Shown here: in pieces, positions 6,311 through 13,030 of the stretch
Layout: every line of letters starts with the position of its first letter
Numbering within the stretch: the first letter of the stretch is position 1
NCBI GenBank assembly: GCA_900754715.1
Contig: CAAEDX010000244.1
Span: forward strand, 1 to 13,030
DNA from: Erysipelotrichaceae bacterium
Lineage (GTDB): Bacteria > Bacillota_I > Bacilli_A > Erysipelotrichales > Erysipelotrichaceae
Length of the DNA: 13,030 nucleotides
Direction: 5' to 3'
Notes under the pieces: generated by a model
Seen by the model: the letters and a program-made list of their open reading frames with translations, nothing else
Databases searched by the model: none
What the model was told of the DNA's origin: nothing
Made by a program: the position numbers and the translations under genes

Positions 6311-7073
6311 CAAGCACCTTCTTCACATAAGCATATAGATTAGCGCCAGCGCTTTTCCAGGCAAACAGCTCAGGGATATTGCCTGCTTTGAGATACGGGA
6401 TCTCATAGCGTTTCATCAGTCGCTCATCGACGGTCTTCACGCTGGCGATGTCGATGACCTTGGTCTGCTTGGCCCAGCGGCGCAGCTGTTCTTCACGAAG
6501 CAGCGCCGCCGGTGCGGTCTGGATGATCAGATCGGCACAGCGGCCATTCACCCAATCCGCAAAGCTGACCTCTCCCGGTGTGTTTGTCTCTTCATGGCGC
6601 ACATACCGGATCCGCATCCCATTTTGAGAAAGCATGCTGCCGATGGCCTTGCCGCATGTGCCTTTGCCGATGATATCGACGCTGCTCATGTTCATTGCCT
6701 GATCGAGGTGATCGAGCACATAGAACAACACGCCCTGTGCCGTGAGCTGGGCATTGCGTCTTGCGTACGCCTCATCTTGCATATAATAATATTTCGGCTG
6801 CGGCAGCGAATCCAGAAATGCAGAGGGCATGCCGCTGATGATCCGGCAGTCTTCCCGCAGGCATTCCCAGAACCCTTCTGGCAAGCTGATGTGCGCTTTG
6901 TCCATGTAATCCCCTCTTCTCCCTTGTACGCCGTGAACCGGGAGGATCAGGGCATCCAGCAGGGAAAGATCGAGCGCCATCAGCTGAGATATGGGCACGC
7001 AAGTATGCCGATGCCGCGTCAGTCTTCTCACTTCTTCCATCCTTCGCTCTTCGCCCCAGACGGACAGAATCAT
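6303..7073 (-). CDS. spoVFA: Dipicolinate synthase subunit A
   Basis: This is the NAD(P)-binding partner of SpoVFB in dipicolinic acid synthesis. The N-terminal part carries a strand-rich module ending LDALILPVHGV (39-49), typical of the SpoVFA N-terminal domain. The C-terminal Rossmann half has VDIIGKGTCGKAIG (132-145), with the dinucleotide loop G136-x-G138-x2-G141. It continues with DLIIQTAPAALL and VIDIAS strands and a closing AGNIPELFAWKSAG block. At 256 residues it is about 40 shorter than the B. subtilis protein, mainly in the N-terminal half. The start is fixed by AGGAGG 7 nt before ATG 7073; longer reading of the frame upstream has no ribosome site. It is the first gene of the cluster and follows the tyrS terminator. 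Confidence 0.92.
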   Translation of the reverse strand: MILSVWGEERRMEEVRRLTRHRHTCVPISQLMALDLSLLDALILPVHGVQGRRGDYMDKAHISLPEGFWECLREDCRIISGMPSAFLDSLPQPKYYYMQDEAYARRNAQLTAQGVLFYVLDHLDQAMNMSSVDIIGKGTCGKAIGSMLSQNGMRIRYVRHEETNTPGEVSFADWVNGRCADLIIQTAPAALLREEQLRRWAKQTKVIDIASVKTVDERLMKRYEIPYLKAGNIPELFAWKSAGANLYAYVKKVLDE

Positions 7074-7092
7074 TTGACCCCCTCCTTCCTTC

Positions 7093-7101
7093 CATACTAT
7101 G
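7093..7101 (-). promoter_or_regulatory. Possible sporulation-type -10 element before spoVFA
   Basis: CATAGTATG lies 19 nt upstream of the start codon, just before the purine-rich ribosome site. It resembles the CATA-starting -10 boxes used by sporulation sigma factors: one base off the sigma-K form CATAnnnTA, and a full fit to the sigma-G form CATnnTA. I find no convincing -35 element at the matching distance, so the sigma factor cannot be named. Confidence 0.3.
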
Positions 7102-7123
7102 AGACACAACGAACTGCGACCAT

Positions 7124-7152
7124 AAAAAAACGCGGCTTTTTCCGCCGCGCTT
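7124..7152 (-). terminator. Intrinsic terminator of tyrS
   Basis: The stem AAGCGCGGC / GCCGCGTTT (one G-T pair) has a 7-nt purine loop and is followed by a run of seven T. It begins 6 nt after the tyrS stop codon and separates tyrS from the spoVF cluster. Confidence 0.9.
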
Positions 7153-7157
7153 CGGTT

Positions 7158-8396
7158 CTATGCAAAGGTGAAGACGTAATAATTGCGCTTGCCGCGCTTG
7201 ATCAAGATCATGTCATCGACCAGCGCGCTGTCCGCGTCGATCACTTTTGTCTCATCCTGTACTTTTTCGCCGTTGATCTGGATAGAGCCGCTTTTGATCC
7301 ATTCGCGGGCCTCGCGCTTGCTGGAAGCAATCTTGGCTTGCACGAGCATGCTGGCCAGATCCATTGCTGCATCGACCTGAACTTTTTCCATGGAGCTCAG
7401 GGCATCGCGCTGCTCATCCGCGCTCAGCTCGCGGATATTGCCGCGGAACAGCGCATTAGTGATCTTGAGCGCTGTCTCGTAGGCCTGCTGGCCATGCAGG
7501 AATGTAACGACTTCACGACCCAGCACTTTTTGCGCCTCGCGCAGATGCGGTTCGTTTTTCACGCATTCCTCCAGCTGATCGATCTCCTCTTTGCCTAAGA
7601 ATGTCAGACGCTTCATATATTCGATGACCTTGGCATCCTCAGCATTGACCAGGAACTGATACATCTCATATGGGCTTGTCTTCTGCGGATCGAGCCATAC
7701 CGTTCCGGATTCGGTCTTGCCGAACTTCGTGCCATCCGCTTTGGTGATGAGCGGCATGGTGAGGCCGTAGCATTCTACATCAGCGCCATGTTTCTTGCGG
7801 ATCAGCTCTAGTCCTGAAGTGATATTGCCCCATTGATCCTGTCCGCCCAGCTGCAGCGTACAGTTTTTTGTCTCATACAGATGCAGGAAATCGAGCGACT
7901 GCAGGATCATGTAGGAAAACTCGGTGTAGCTGATGCCGGATTCCAGACGGCGCTTTACCGTTTCTTTATTGATCATGTAGCTGACGTTGAAAAACTTTCC
8001 ATAATCCCTCAGAAAATCGATGATGGTGATATCCTTGGTCCAATCGAGATTGTTGACCATCTCAAAGCCGAACACTTTGCTGATCTGCGCATGCAGCGCT
8101 TCATAATTGTGCGCAAGCGTTTCCTTGGTGAGCATGTTGCGCTCGCCGCTTGCCTTAGGATCGCCGATGAACCCGGTCGCTCCGCCGACCAGCATCAGCG
8201 GATGATGGCCATGCTCTGCCAGCCGCTTTGCCGTCAGCAGACTGGAAAAATGTCCGATATGCATGCTGTCTGCGGTCGGATCCGTACCGATATAGAATGT
8301 CATCCCGCCTTCATTCAGCTTTTGCTCAAGATCTGGGCTGGTGATGTTATCGATCAGCCCACGCCATTTCAGTTCTTCAAAAAGTGTCATCTTCAT
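7158..8396 (-). CDS. tyrS: Tyrosyl-tRNA synthetase
   Basis: It charges tRNA-Tyr with tyrosine. The 412-residue product is the normal length for the bacterial TyrS type. It shows the class I HIGH motif at 46-49 (DSMHIGHF), the GGATGFIGDP loop (71-80), the tyrosine-binding QLGGQDQWGN (182-191), and the KMSKS-equivalent KFGKT at 224-228. An S4 RNA-binding domain lies at about 345-405 (AKIASSKREAREWIKSGSIQING). AAAGGAG is 7 nt before the ATG. The upstream leader is a T-box with a Tyr specifier, which confirms the amino acid. The gene is a single-gene unit with its own promoter and terminator. Confidence 0.98.
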   Translation of the reverse strand: MKMTLFEELKWRGLIDNITSPDLEQKLNEGGMTFYIGTDPTADSMHIGHFSSLLTAKRLAEHGHHPLMLVGGATGFIGDPKASGERNMLTKETLAHNYEALHAQISKVFGFEMVNNLDWTKDITIIDFLRDYGKFFNVSYMINKETVKRRLESGISYTEFSYMILQSLDFLHLYETKNCTLQLGGQDQWGNITSGLELIRKKHGADVECYGLTMPLITKADGTKFGKTESGTVWLDPQKTSPYEMYQFLVNAEDAKVIEYMKRLTFLGKEEIDQLEECVKNEPHLREAQKVLGREVVTFLHGQQAYETALKITNALFRGNIRELSADEQRDALSSMEKVQVDAAMDLASMLVQAKIASSKREAREWIKSGSIQINGEKVQDETKVIDADSALVDDMILIKRGKRNYYVFTFA

Positions 8397-8413
8397 ATCC
8401 GTTCTCCTTTAAT

Positions 8414-8616
8414 AAAAAAACGTCCTTGATAAGGACGTGAAGCACGCGGTACCACCTTACTTCATCATGTGACATGATGCGCTCTTCCCCTTAACGCGGG
8501 CAGACGGCTTCCCTTTTGCGAAAGCGGCTCCGAGGTGTATTCCATGTGTTCCCTGATGTCCTTTCAGCGCCCGGACACTCTCTGCACAGTTTCCGCATGT
8601 ACTCTTTCTCTTCATT
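8414..8616 (-). promoter_or_regulatory. T-box riboswitch, tyrosine-specific (UAC specifier), with terminator
   Basis: The leader senses uncharged tRNA-Tyr and then lets transcription pass into tyrS. Visible parts in order are the Stem I start with GAGAAAGAGTA, the AGAGAG region, and GGAA followed by the specifier TAC (8539-8537) and the stem I closing strand. A stem III hairpin follows (CATCATGT / ACATGATG), then the T-box AAGGTGGTACCGCG (8458-8445). The terminator is ACGTCCTT (8438-8431), a 3-nt loop, AAGGACGT and a T run ending at 8414. CCTT of the terminator's 5' arm can instead pair with AAGG of the T-box to form the antiterminator. Confidence 0.95.
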
Positions 8617-8628
8617 GCCGATGTATAT

Positions 8629-8657
8629 ATTATAGCTTTTAATCTGCGAAAGCGCAA
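8629..8657 (-). promoter_or_regulatory. Sigma-A-type promoter of the tyrS leader
   Basis: TTGCGC (8657-8652) lies 17 nt from a perfect TATAAT (8634-8629). Transcription would begin near 8622, just before the T-box stem I. The -35 box matches only in its TTG half. Confidence 0.65.
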
Positions 8658-8666
8658 CGGGATATG

Positions 8667-8695
8667 AAAAAAATCACAGCTTGAGCGCCGTGATC
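8667..8695 (-). terminator. Intrinsic terminator of the LytTR/LiaF-like pair
   Basis: The arms ATCACGGC and GCTGTGAT (8 bp with one G-T pair) enclose a 6-nt loop and are followed by seven T. It lies about 10 nt after the stop of the membrane-protein gene and about 10 nt before the tyrS promoter. Confidence 0.85.
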
Positions 8696-8704
8696 TTTTC
8701 CGAT

Positions 8705-9388
8705 TCAGATATAGATGATCTTGATCCCGGAAAGTGAGGCCTTCCCTTCGATGCGCACTTGTTTTTCTCCTTTGATGCCTTGATTTCCACTTTCCTGAAT
8801 GCCGCTCAGCAGCTGTGCGCAGTCGATGGATATGCCCCAGGTGCTGGGCACATAAAGCTCGATGCCGCACATCATCGCGGATATGTGGATGACGGCGCTT
8901 TCTCGTGCGATATGGGCATTATCGAAATACACTTTCATCGTGCCCATGGAGCATTCGATATCAGCGCGCTGAAAAGCATCTGAGCTCACGTATTTGATGC
9001 CAGACCCCATCGTCGTGCGCAGATGCACACAGGTGTCATTGACCGATTCCTGGATCGTGTCGGCACGCTCCTGTTCCCCATGCGCTGTTCGACGGGGAAG
9101 CAGAAAATAAAAGCCGATGCTGCCTAGCGCTGCCGCGAGCAGCAGCGTTGCGGGGGTCAGCGGTTCCAAGGGCAGAACATCATCATAACAGATGAGCAGC
9201 AGCGCGATGGAAAACAAGATGCCGGTCATGCTGCGGCGGATGATGGAACGAAACAGCCACAGCGCCAGAGCGATCGTGATAAGCAGGCGGATAATGGAGA
9301 TATCCGCGAAAAAGCTGAAGCGGTCCAGGATGACCAACACCGCGGCAAGGATAAAAAATAATCCCCAGAAGATGCGTTCTTTTTTCAT
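8705..9388 (-). CDS. Four-helix membrane protein with LiaF-like C-terminal domain
   Basis: The 227-residue product has four hydrophobic segments at about residues 7-22, 30-50, 54-69 and 79-97, then a basic PRRT and a soluble domain (about 105-227). The soluble part has the repeated beta-strand pattern of the LiaF-like C-terminal domain: NDTCVHLRTTMGSGIKYVSS, ADIECSMGTMKVYFDNA, and AVIHISAMMCGIELYVPSTWGI near its centre. In LiaF, such a protein holds a cell-envelope-stress two-component system off. Here the partner is a LytTR regulator instead. The start codon overlaps the LytTR stop (ATGA), so translation is coupled, with AAGG about 9 nt upstream. I infer that it anchors or restrains the regulator at the membrane. 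The domain call is moderately firm; the role is inference. Confidence 0.8.
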   Translation of the reverse strand: MKKERIFWGLFFILAAVLVILDRFSFFADISIIRLLITIALALWLFRSIIRRSMTGILFSIALLLICYDDVLPLEPLTPATLLLAAALGSIGFYFLLPRRTAHGEQERADTIQESVNDTCVHLRTTMGSGIKYVSSDAFQRADIECSMGTMKVYFDNAHIARESAVIHISAMMCGIELYVPSTWGISIDCAQLLSGIQESGNQGIKGEKQVRIEGKASLSGIKIIYI

Positions 9389-9846
9389 ACAGATGACCTT
9401 CTTTCTTCTAAACGATGGCGCAGAGCAGGATAATAGCGCCTGGATACGAACACTTGCTTATGTGTATTGGAAAAGGAAACTGTGCATGCTGCGGACAGCG
9501 TGCGATCCAGCGCATAGATCTGCCGCAGATTCAGGATGGTCGATTTAGAGACGCGCATGAAGCATGCGGGCAGGATCTTCTCGAGCTCATACAGGCGTCG
9601 CGGGGTGCGGTACACTTCTGCAGCGGTATGGGCATGGACCTCTCTGCCATCGGTCTCAAAGAAGAGCACGGCGGAAAGCTTCACAAAATACTCGGTATTC
9701 TCTTTGAAAAAGCTGATTTCTTCCTGCATGCTGGCTATCTCCTGCAGCTGCTTCTGCATGCGGGTCACTTCTTCGTTCAGTTGTGCGCAGCGGATGATGA
9801 CTTCGGTCTGCTGACAGCGTTCATCCAGTTCAATCTGTATTTTCAT
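9385..9846 (-). CDS. LytTR-family transcriptional regulator without receiver domain
   Basis: The 153-residue product consists of an N-terminal helical segment with a likely coiled coil (about 20-52, NEEVTRMQKQLQEI) and a LytTR DNA-binding domain (about 54-150). The LytTR hallmarks are VLFFETDGREVHAHT (60-74), YRTPRRLYELEKILP (79-93), FMRVSKSTILNLRQI (96-110) and VFVSRRYYPALRHRL near the end. There is no response-regulator receiver domain, so it is not a classical two-component output. Such short LytTR proteins are often paired with a membrane inhibitor, as in HdrR/HdrM and BrsR/BrsM of streptococci. AAAGGA lies 9 nt before the ATG chosen; an in-frame GTG at 9867 has no ribosome site. It is coupled to the LiaF-like gene by an ATGA overlap. 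Autoregulation through the repeats at 9911-9939 is likely but inferred. Confidence 0.9.
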   Translation of the reverse strand: MKIQIELDERCQQTEVIIRCAQLNEEVTRMQKQLQEIASMQEEISFFKENTEYFVKLSAVLFFETDGREVHAHTAAEVYRTPRRLYELEKILPACFMRVSKSTILNLRQIYALDRTLSAACTVSFSNTHKQVFVSRRYYPALRHRLEERRSSV

Positions 9847-9892
9847 GATCACGTTTCCTTTCCACACCTATAGAAAAACATATTTCTCTGCT

Positions 9893-9922
9893 CTTGTAAA
9901 TCGATCGTGCGCAAGCGGTCAA
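9893..9922 (-). promoter_or_regulatory. Candidate promoter of the LytTR/LiaF-like pair
   Basis: TTGACC (9922-9917) and TACAAG (9898-9893) are 18 nt apart, with five and four matches to the sigma-A consensus. The weak -10 fits a promoter that needs an activator. The -35 box touches the proximal copy of the direct repeat. Confidence 0.4.
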
Positions 9923-9939
9923 AGGCGGCGGGCAAGCGG
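9911..9939 (-). repeat. Direct repeat CCGCTTGC with 21-bp period, candidate LytTR operator
   Basis: Two exact 8-bp copies, at 9939-9932 and 9918-9911, have a 13-bp gap and so a period of 21 bp, two turns of the helix. LytTR regulators such as AgrA and HdrR bind paired direct repeats with this kind of spacing, each monomer taking one repeat on the same face. The proximal copy overlaps the putative -35 box of the LytTR gene itself. Confidence 0.45.
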
Positions 9940-9953
9940 GCGGGATCACGCGC

Positions 9954-9982
9954 CAAAAAAAGGGCAAACGAACGCTTGCCCT
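9954..9982 (-). terminator. Intrinsic terminator of leuS
   Basis: AGGGCAAGCG pairs with CGTTTGCCCT (one G-T pair, at least 9 usable pairs) with a tight apical loop, followed by seven T (9960-9954). The hairpin starts 6 nt after the leuS stop. Confidence 0.9.
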
Positions 9983-9988
9983 GAATCA

Positions 9989-12388
9989 TTATTTTGCGAC
10001 GATGTTGACGACCTTGCCTTTGACGACGATCACCTTTAGGATGTTCTTTCCTTCCAGCTGACGTTTTACGCTGTCGATCTCCATCGCTTTCTGCTTCATG
10101 CTTTCCTCATCGAGGCCGGCCGCGATCATCATCTTGCCGCGCACCTTGCCATTGACCTGCACGATGGCCTCTACTTCGCTTTCGATGAGCGCTTTCTCAT
10201 CATATTGCGGCCATGGTTCATAAGCGATGGTGTCTTCATGGCCAAGCACCTCATGCCAGATTTCTTCTCCCAAATGCGGAGCGAAGCAGGAGAACATCTT
10301 GACAAAGCCTTCCGCGTATTCGCGGTAAATATGTTCTGCCTTGTAACAATCGTTGATGAAGATCATCATCTGAGAGATCGCGGTGTTGAGATTGAGCGTC
10401 TCGACATCTTCGCTCACTTTCTTGACCGTGGCATGGTAAATTTTATCCAGGCTGTGGTCATTGACATCGCTCAGCTTATCATATTCGGTAAACAGACGCC
10501 ATACACGGTCCAGCCATCTTCTGGAACCGTCCAGGCCGGTCGTGCTCCATGGCAGAGAAGCTTCCAGCGGCCCCATGAACATCTCATACACGCGCAGCGC
10601 GTCAGCGCCATGTGACTTGACGATCTCATCCGGATTGACGACATTGCCCCTTGACTTGGACATCTTTTCATTGTTCTCGCCCAGGATCATGCCCTGATGG
10701 AACAGCTTCTGAAACGGCTCTTTGGTCGGTACGACGCCGCAGTCATACAGCACTTTATGCCAGAAGCGCGCATACAGCAGATGCAGCACGGCATGCTCAG
10801 CACCGCCTACATACAGGTCGACCGGCAGCCAGTGCGCAAGCAGCTTGGGATCGGCGATGGCTTCATCGTTATGCGGATCGATGTAGCGCAGATAATACCA
10901 GCAGCTGCCGGCCCACTGCGGCATCGTGTTGGTCTCACGCTTGCCTTTCATGCCATCGATCTCGACATTGATGAAATCGGTGCAGTGCGCAAGCGGGGAT
11001 TCACCATTTTCATTAGGCTTGAAATTGTTGGTTGCCGGCAGCTCTAAAGGCAGCTCATCGATGTCGACCGTGCGCATCGTGCCATCTTCCATATGGATGA
11101 TCGGGATCGGCTCACCCCAATAACGCTGTCTGGAGAACAGCCAGTCGCGCAGCTTGTAGGTCGTCTTGGCGCAGCCGCACTGATGCTCTTCCAGCCATTT
11201 GATCATCGTCTCGATGGCCTCCTGCTTGCCTAAGCCATTGAGGAATCCGGAGTTGATGTGAACGCCGTCCTCGGTATAGGCTTCTTTCTCGATATCTCCG
11301 CCTTCCAGCACCGGGATGATCTCCAGGCCGAACTTCTTGGCGAACTCATAGTCACGGGTATCGTGCGCCGGAACGGCCATGATGGCGCCGGTGCCATAGC
11401 TTGCGAGCACGTAGTCTGAGATCCAGATCGGCACTTCCTTGCCATTGACCGGATTGATGGCATATGCGCCGGTAAATACGCCGGTCTTGTCTTTGTTCAA
11501 TTCGGTGCGCTCCAGGTCAGACTTGGACTCGCAGGCTTTCTTGTAAGCCTGTACGGCTTCACGCTGTGCCGCTGTCGTGATCTCGTCCACATAAGGATGT
11601 TCCGGTGCCATGACACAGTATGTCGCGCCAAACAACGTATCGCAGCGGGTCGTGAATACAGTGAATTCCTTATTGGTATCTTTGATCTTGAAGATGACGT
11701 TCGCACCCTGAGATTTGCCGATCCAGTTGATCTGCATCTCTTTGGTCGACTGCGGCCAGTCGACCAGATCCAGGTCTTCGAGCAGACGTTCCGCATAGTC
11801 GGTGATCTTCAGCACCCACTGACGCATCGGCTTGCGGATGACGGGATAGCCGCCGCGCTCGCTCTTGCCGTCGATGACTTCTTCGTTGGCCAATACGGTT
11901 CCCAGCTCTGGACACCAGTTGACCGGGATCTCATCCACATAAGCCAGTCCTTTGTTATAAAGCTGGATGAAGATCCACTGGGTCCATTTGTAGTAAGAAG
12001 GATCGGTCGTGGAGATCTCGCGGTCCCAGTCATAGGAAAAGCCCAGTGACTGGATCTGTTCACGGAAATGATCGATGTTCTTCTGGGTGAACTGTGCCGG
12101 ATGATGGCCGGTCTGCAAAGCAAACTGCTCTGCCGGCAGGCCGAAAGCGTCCCAGCCCATCGGGTGCAGCACATTATATCCCTGCATGCGTTTCATGCGG
12201 GCGATGATGTCGGTCGCGGTATATCCTTCTGGATGACCGACATGCAGGCCATTGCCGCTGGGATATGGGAACATGTCAAGCACATAGTATTTTGGCTTGC
12301 TGAAGTCATGCGCATCGCAGGCAAATGTCTTGTTCGACAGCCAATAGTTTTGCCATTTCTTTTCGATCTTCTGATGATTAAAGCCCAT
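9989..12388 (-). CDS. leuS: Leucyl-tRNA synthetase
   Basis: It charges tRNA-Leu with leucine and hydrolyses mischarged products. The 799-residue product has the normal bacterial length. The HIGH-equivalent HVGH is at 49-52 and KMSKS at 575-579. The CP1 editing domain between them shows [11 protein letters not shown] (246-256) and [20 protein letters not shown] (331-350), including the conserved Asp of the editing site. [11 protein letters not shown] (497-507) is the usual leucine-specific stretch, and the C-terminal end carries [10 protein letters not shown]. The start [12 protein letters not shown] is the family start, with AAGGA 8 nt before it. An upstream in-frame ATT/ATG extension would reach into the T-box terminator and is rejected. 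It is a single-gene unit controlled by a leucine T-box. Confidence 0.98.
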   Translation of the reverse strand: MGFNHQKIEKKWQNYWLSNKTFACDAHDFSKPKYYVLDMFPYPSGNGLHVGHPEGYTATDIIARMKRMQGYNVLHPMGWDAFGLPAEQFALQTGHHPAQFTQKNIDHFREQIQSLGFSYDWDREISTTDPSYYKWTQWIFIQLYNKGLAYVDEIPVNWCPELGTVLANEEVIDGKSERGGYPVIRKPMRQWVLKITDYAERLLEDLDLVDWPQSTKEMQINWIGKSQGANVIFKIKDTNKEFTVFTTRCDTLFGATYCVMAPEHPYVDEITTAAQREAVQAYKKACESKSDLERTELNKDKTGVFTGAYAINPVNGKEVPIWISDYVLASYGTGAIMAVPAHDTRDYEFAKKFGLEIIPVLEGGDIEKEAYTEDGVHINSGFLNGLGKQEAIETMIKWLEEHQCGCAKTTYKLRDWLFSRQRYWGEPIPIIHMEDGTMRTVDIDELPLELPATNNFKPNENGESPLAHCTDFINVEIDGMKGKRETNTMPQWAGSCWYYLRYIDPHNDEAIADPKLLAHWLPVDLYVGGAEHAVLHLLYARFWHKVLYDCGVVPTKEPFQKLFHQGMILGENNEKMSKSRGNVVNPDEIVKSHGADALRVYEMFMGPLEASLPWSTTGLDGSRRWLDRVWRLFTEYDKLSDVNDHSLDKIYHATVKKVSEDVETLNLNTAISQMMIFINDCYKAEHIYREYAEGFVKMFSCFAPHLGEEIWHEVLGHEDTIAYEPWPQYDEKALIESEVEAIVQVNGKVRGKMMIAAGLDEESMKQKAMEIDSVKRQLEGKNILKVIVVKGKVVNIVAK

Positions 12389-12405
12389 TTTTCTCTTCCT
12401 TTCAT

Positions 12406-12616
12406 AAAAAAACGTCCTCAGAATCATCTAAGGACGTATGTCACATACGCGGTACCACCTTAGTTCATGCGCACAGGCGCATGCACTCACTTCTTAACGC
12501 GAAGGCACGGGCACTTACCGACTCCTCAGCGAGTTCCCCTGTTCTGACGTTCTGCCCTTTCACCATCCGGGCAGCTCTCTGCGACGCTTTCCAAGGTACT
12601 ACTCTGATTCAATGTC
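12406..12616 (-). promoter_or_regulatory. T-box riboswitch, leucine-specific (CUC specifier), with terminator
   Basis: The leader reads uncharged tRNA-Leu. The Stem I start contains CAGAGTAG and is followed by the AGAGAG segment. GGGGAA then precedes the specifier CTC (12533-12531), placed exactly as TAC is in the tyrS leader. A stem III hairpin (CATGCGC / GCGCATG) comes next, then the T-box AAGGTGGTACCGCG (12461-12448). The terminator is ACGTCCTTA (12437-12429), an 8-nt loop, TGAGGACGT and a T run. The CCTT of the terminator arm can pair with AAGG of the T-box in the antiterminated state. Confidence 0.95.
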
Positions 12617-12629
12617 TTTATACCTGTTA

Positions 12630-12659
12630 AGTATACCTTATGAAAGAAAGCTGTGTCAA
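12630..12659 (-). promoter_or_regulatory. Strong sigma-A-type promoter of the leuS leader
   Basis: A perfect TTGACA (12659-12654) lies 18 nt from TATACT (12635-12630, five of six). The start would be near 12623, just before the T-box. It begins 20 nt after the stop of the upstream small membrane-protein gene, with no terminator visible between them. Confidence 0.8.
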
Positions 12660-12679
12660 TAGTTTGACGTGCTCACTTT

Positions 12680-13015
12680 TCAGCGAAGCAGTGTCTTGAA
12701 CCGGATGCTGCAAGCCAGCTGCGCGACGCCGGTAAAGCTGCACAGGTATAGATAGCAGAACAGATGAAGATCAGTTTCAGCGCCAAGCAGGCGCAGGGCG
12801 CACATGCCGATCCCTGTGAAGATGAGCGCCAGGGCAAAATCGCGGATCTCCAGCGCCTTGCAGCTTGCTTTGTGATAAAACAGGCGCAGCAGCGCGCTGC
12901 AAGGCAGGAACAGCGCGCTCAGCCAGAAGCTTTCCAGAGGCAGGAAGCGAAACAGCACGCCAAAGCTCAGCGGCAGCGCAAAGCTCATCAGCGCCGCGAG
13001 GTATGTCATCAGCAT
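12680..13015 (-). CDS. Small membrane protein of unknown function
   Basis: The 111-residue product consists almost wholly of hydrophobic segments, probably four membrane helices at about residues 3-25, 28-46, 59-78 and 84-104. Short basic links (RLFYHK, RFKTLLR) suggest which ends face the cytosol. AGGTG lies 5 nt before the ATG, and an in-frame TAA sits five codons upstream, so the gene is complete although it is close to the window edge. I do not recognise the family. It is followed directly by the leuS promoter; a shared transcript is possible but there is no functional link to see. Confidence 0.72.
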   Translation of the reverse strand: MLMTYLAALMSFALPLSFGVLFRFLPLESFWLSALFLPCSALLRLFYHKASCKALEIRDFALALIFTGIGMCALRLLGAETDLHLFCYLYLCSFTGVAQLACSIRFKTLLR

Positions 13016-13030
13016 CAGATCACCTGCTTA

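Noticed and set aside
6594..7598. Plus-strand open frame of 334 codons across spoVFA and tyrS
   Set aside because: It runs antisense through two well-supported genes and through the tyrS terminator, and it has no recognisable domain.
9849..9867. Longer LytTR protein starting at a GTG at 9867
   Set aside because: There is no ribosome site before it, whereas AAAGGA sits at a proper distance from the ATG at 9846.
12389..12427. Longer LeuS start upstream of 12388
   Set aside because: The extension is read from the T-box terminator and ribosome site and is not part of the LeuS family N-terminus.
12655..12668. Inverted repeat GTCAA-TAGT-TTGAC overlapping the leuS -35 box
   Set aside because: The arms are only 5 bp and one arm is the -35 element itself, so chance is likely; leuS is already explained by its T-box.

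Overview
The window reads as chromosomal DNA of a spore-forming member of the Bacillota with moderate-to-high G+C (a little above 50% by eye). The evidence is T-box leaders on two aminoacyl-tRNA synthetase genes, strong AGGAGG-type ribosome binding sites, a dipicolinate synthase operon, a Cse60-type sporulation protein and a LytTR regulator. An Erysipelotrichia-like host is my best guess, but the sequence does not prove it. No rRNA, tRNA, transposon, phage gene or CRISPR array is visible. All genes except a cupin fragment at the left edge lie on the minus strand, so the text below runs right to left, in the direction of transcription.

Right end (13015-9989): a small unidentified membrane protein is followed by a strong promoter, a T-box leader with a CUC (Leu) specifier, and leuS, which ends at an intrinsic terminator. 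Next (9846-8705) comes a translationally coupled pair: a stand-alone LytTR DNA-binding protein and a four-helix membrane protein with a LiaF-like C-terminal domain. A direct repeat of CCGCTTGC with a 21-bp period lies at their putative promoter and is a good candidate for the regulator's own binding site. Then follow a terminator, a second promoter, a T-box leader with a UAC (Tyr) specifier, and tyrS with its terminator (8657-7124).

Middle (7073-4424): a compact sporulation cluster, spoVFA-spoVFB-dapA-cse60-DUF1540, closed by a strong hairpin. DapA makes the 4-hydroxy-tetrahydrodipicolinate that the SpoVFA/SpoVFB synthase oxidises to dipicolinic acid, the spore-core chelator, so precursor supply and product synthesis are encoded together. 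Two small genes, a Cse60-family protein and a 53-residue cysteine-rich DUF1540 protein, end the cluster. The last one has its own sigma-G-like promoter candidate.

Left (4391-234): a sigma-A-type promoter drives an unidentified lipoprotein gene, a MurJ/YtgP-type lipid II flippase, the RsuA-family 16S rRNA pseudouridine synthase, and pyrimidine-nucleoside phosphorylase. The last two overlap by an unusually long 68 nt. A convergent partial cupin gene on the plus strand, with its own terminator, ends the window.

Most of the content is housekeeping and recognisable sporulation functions. I see no wholly new system. The parts most worth a second look are the five-gene DPA cluster with its small cysteine-rich terminal gene, and the LytTR/LiaF-like pair with its repeated operator.
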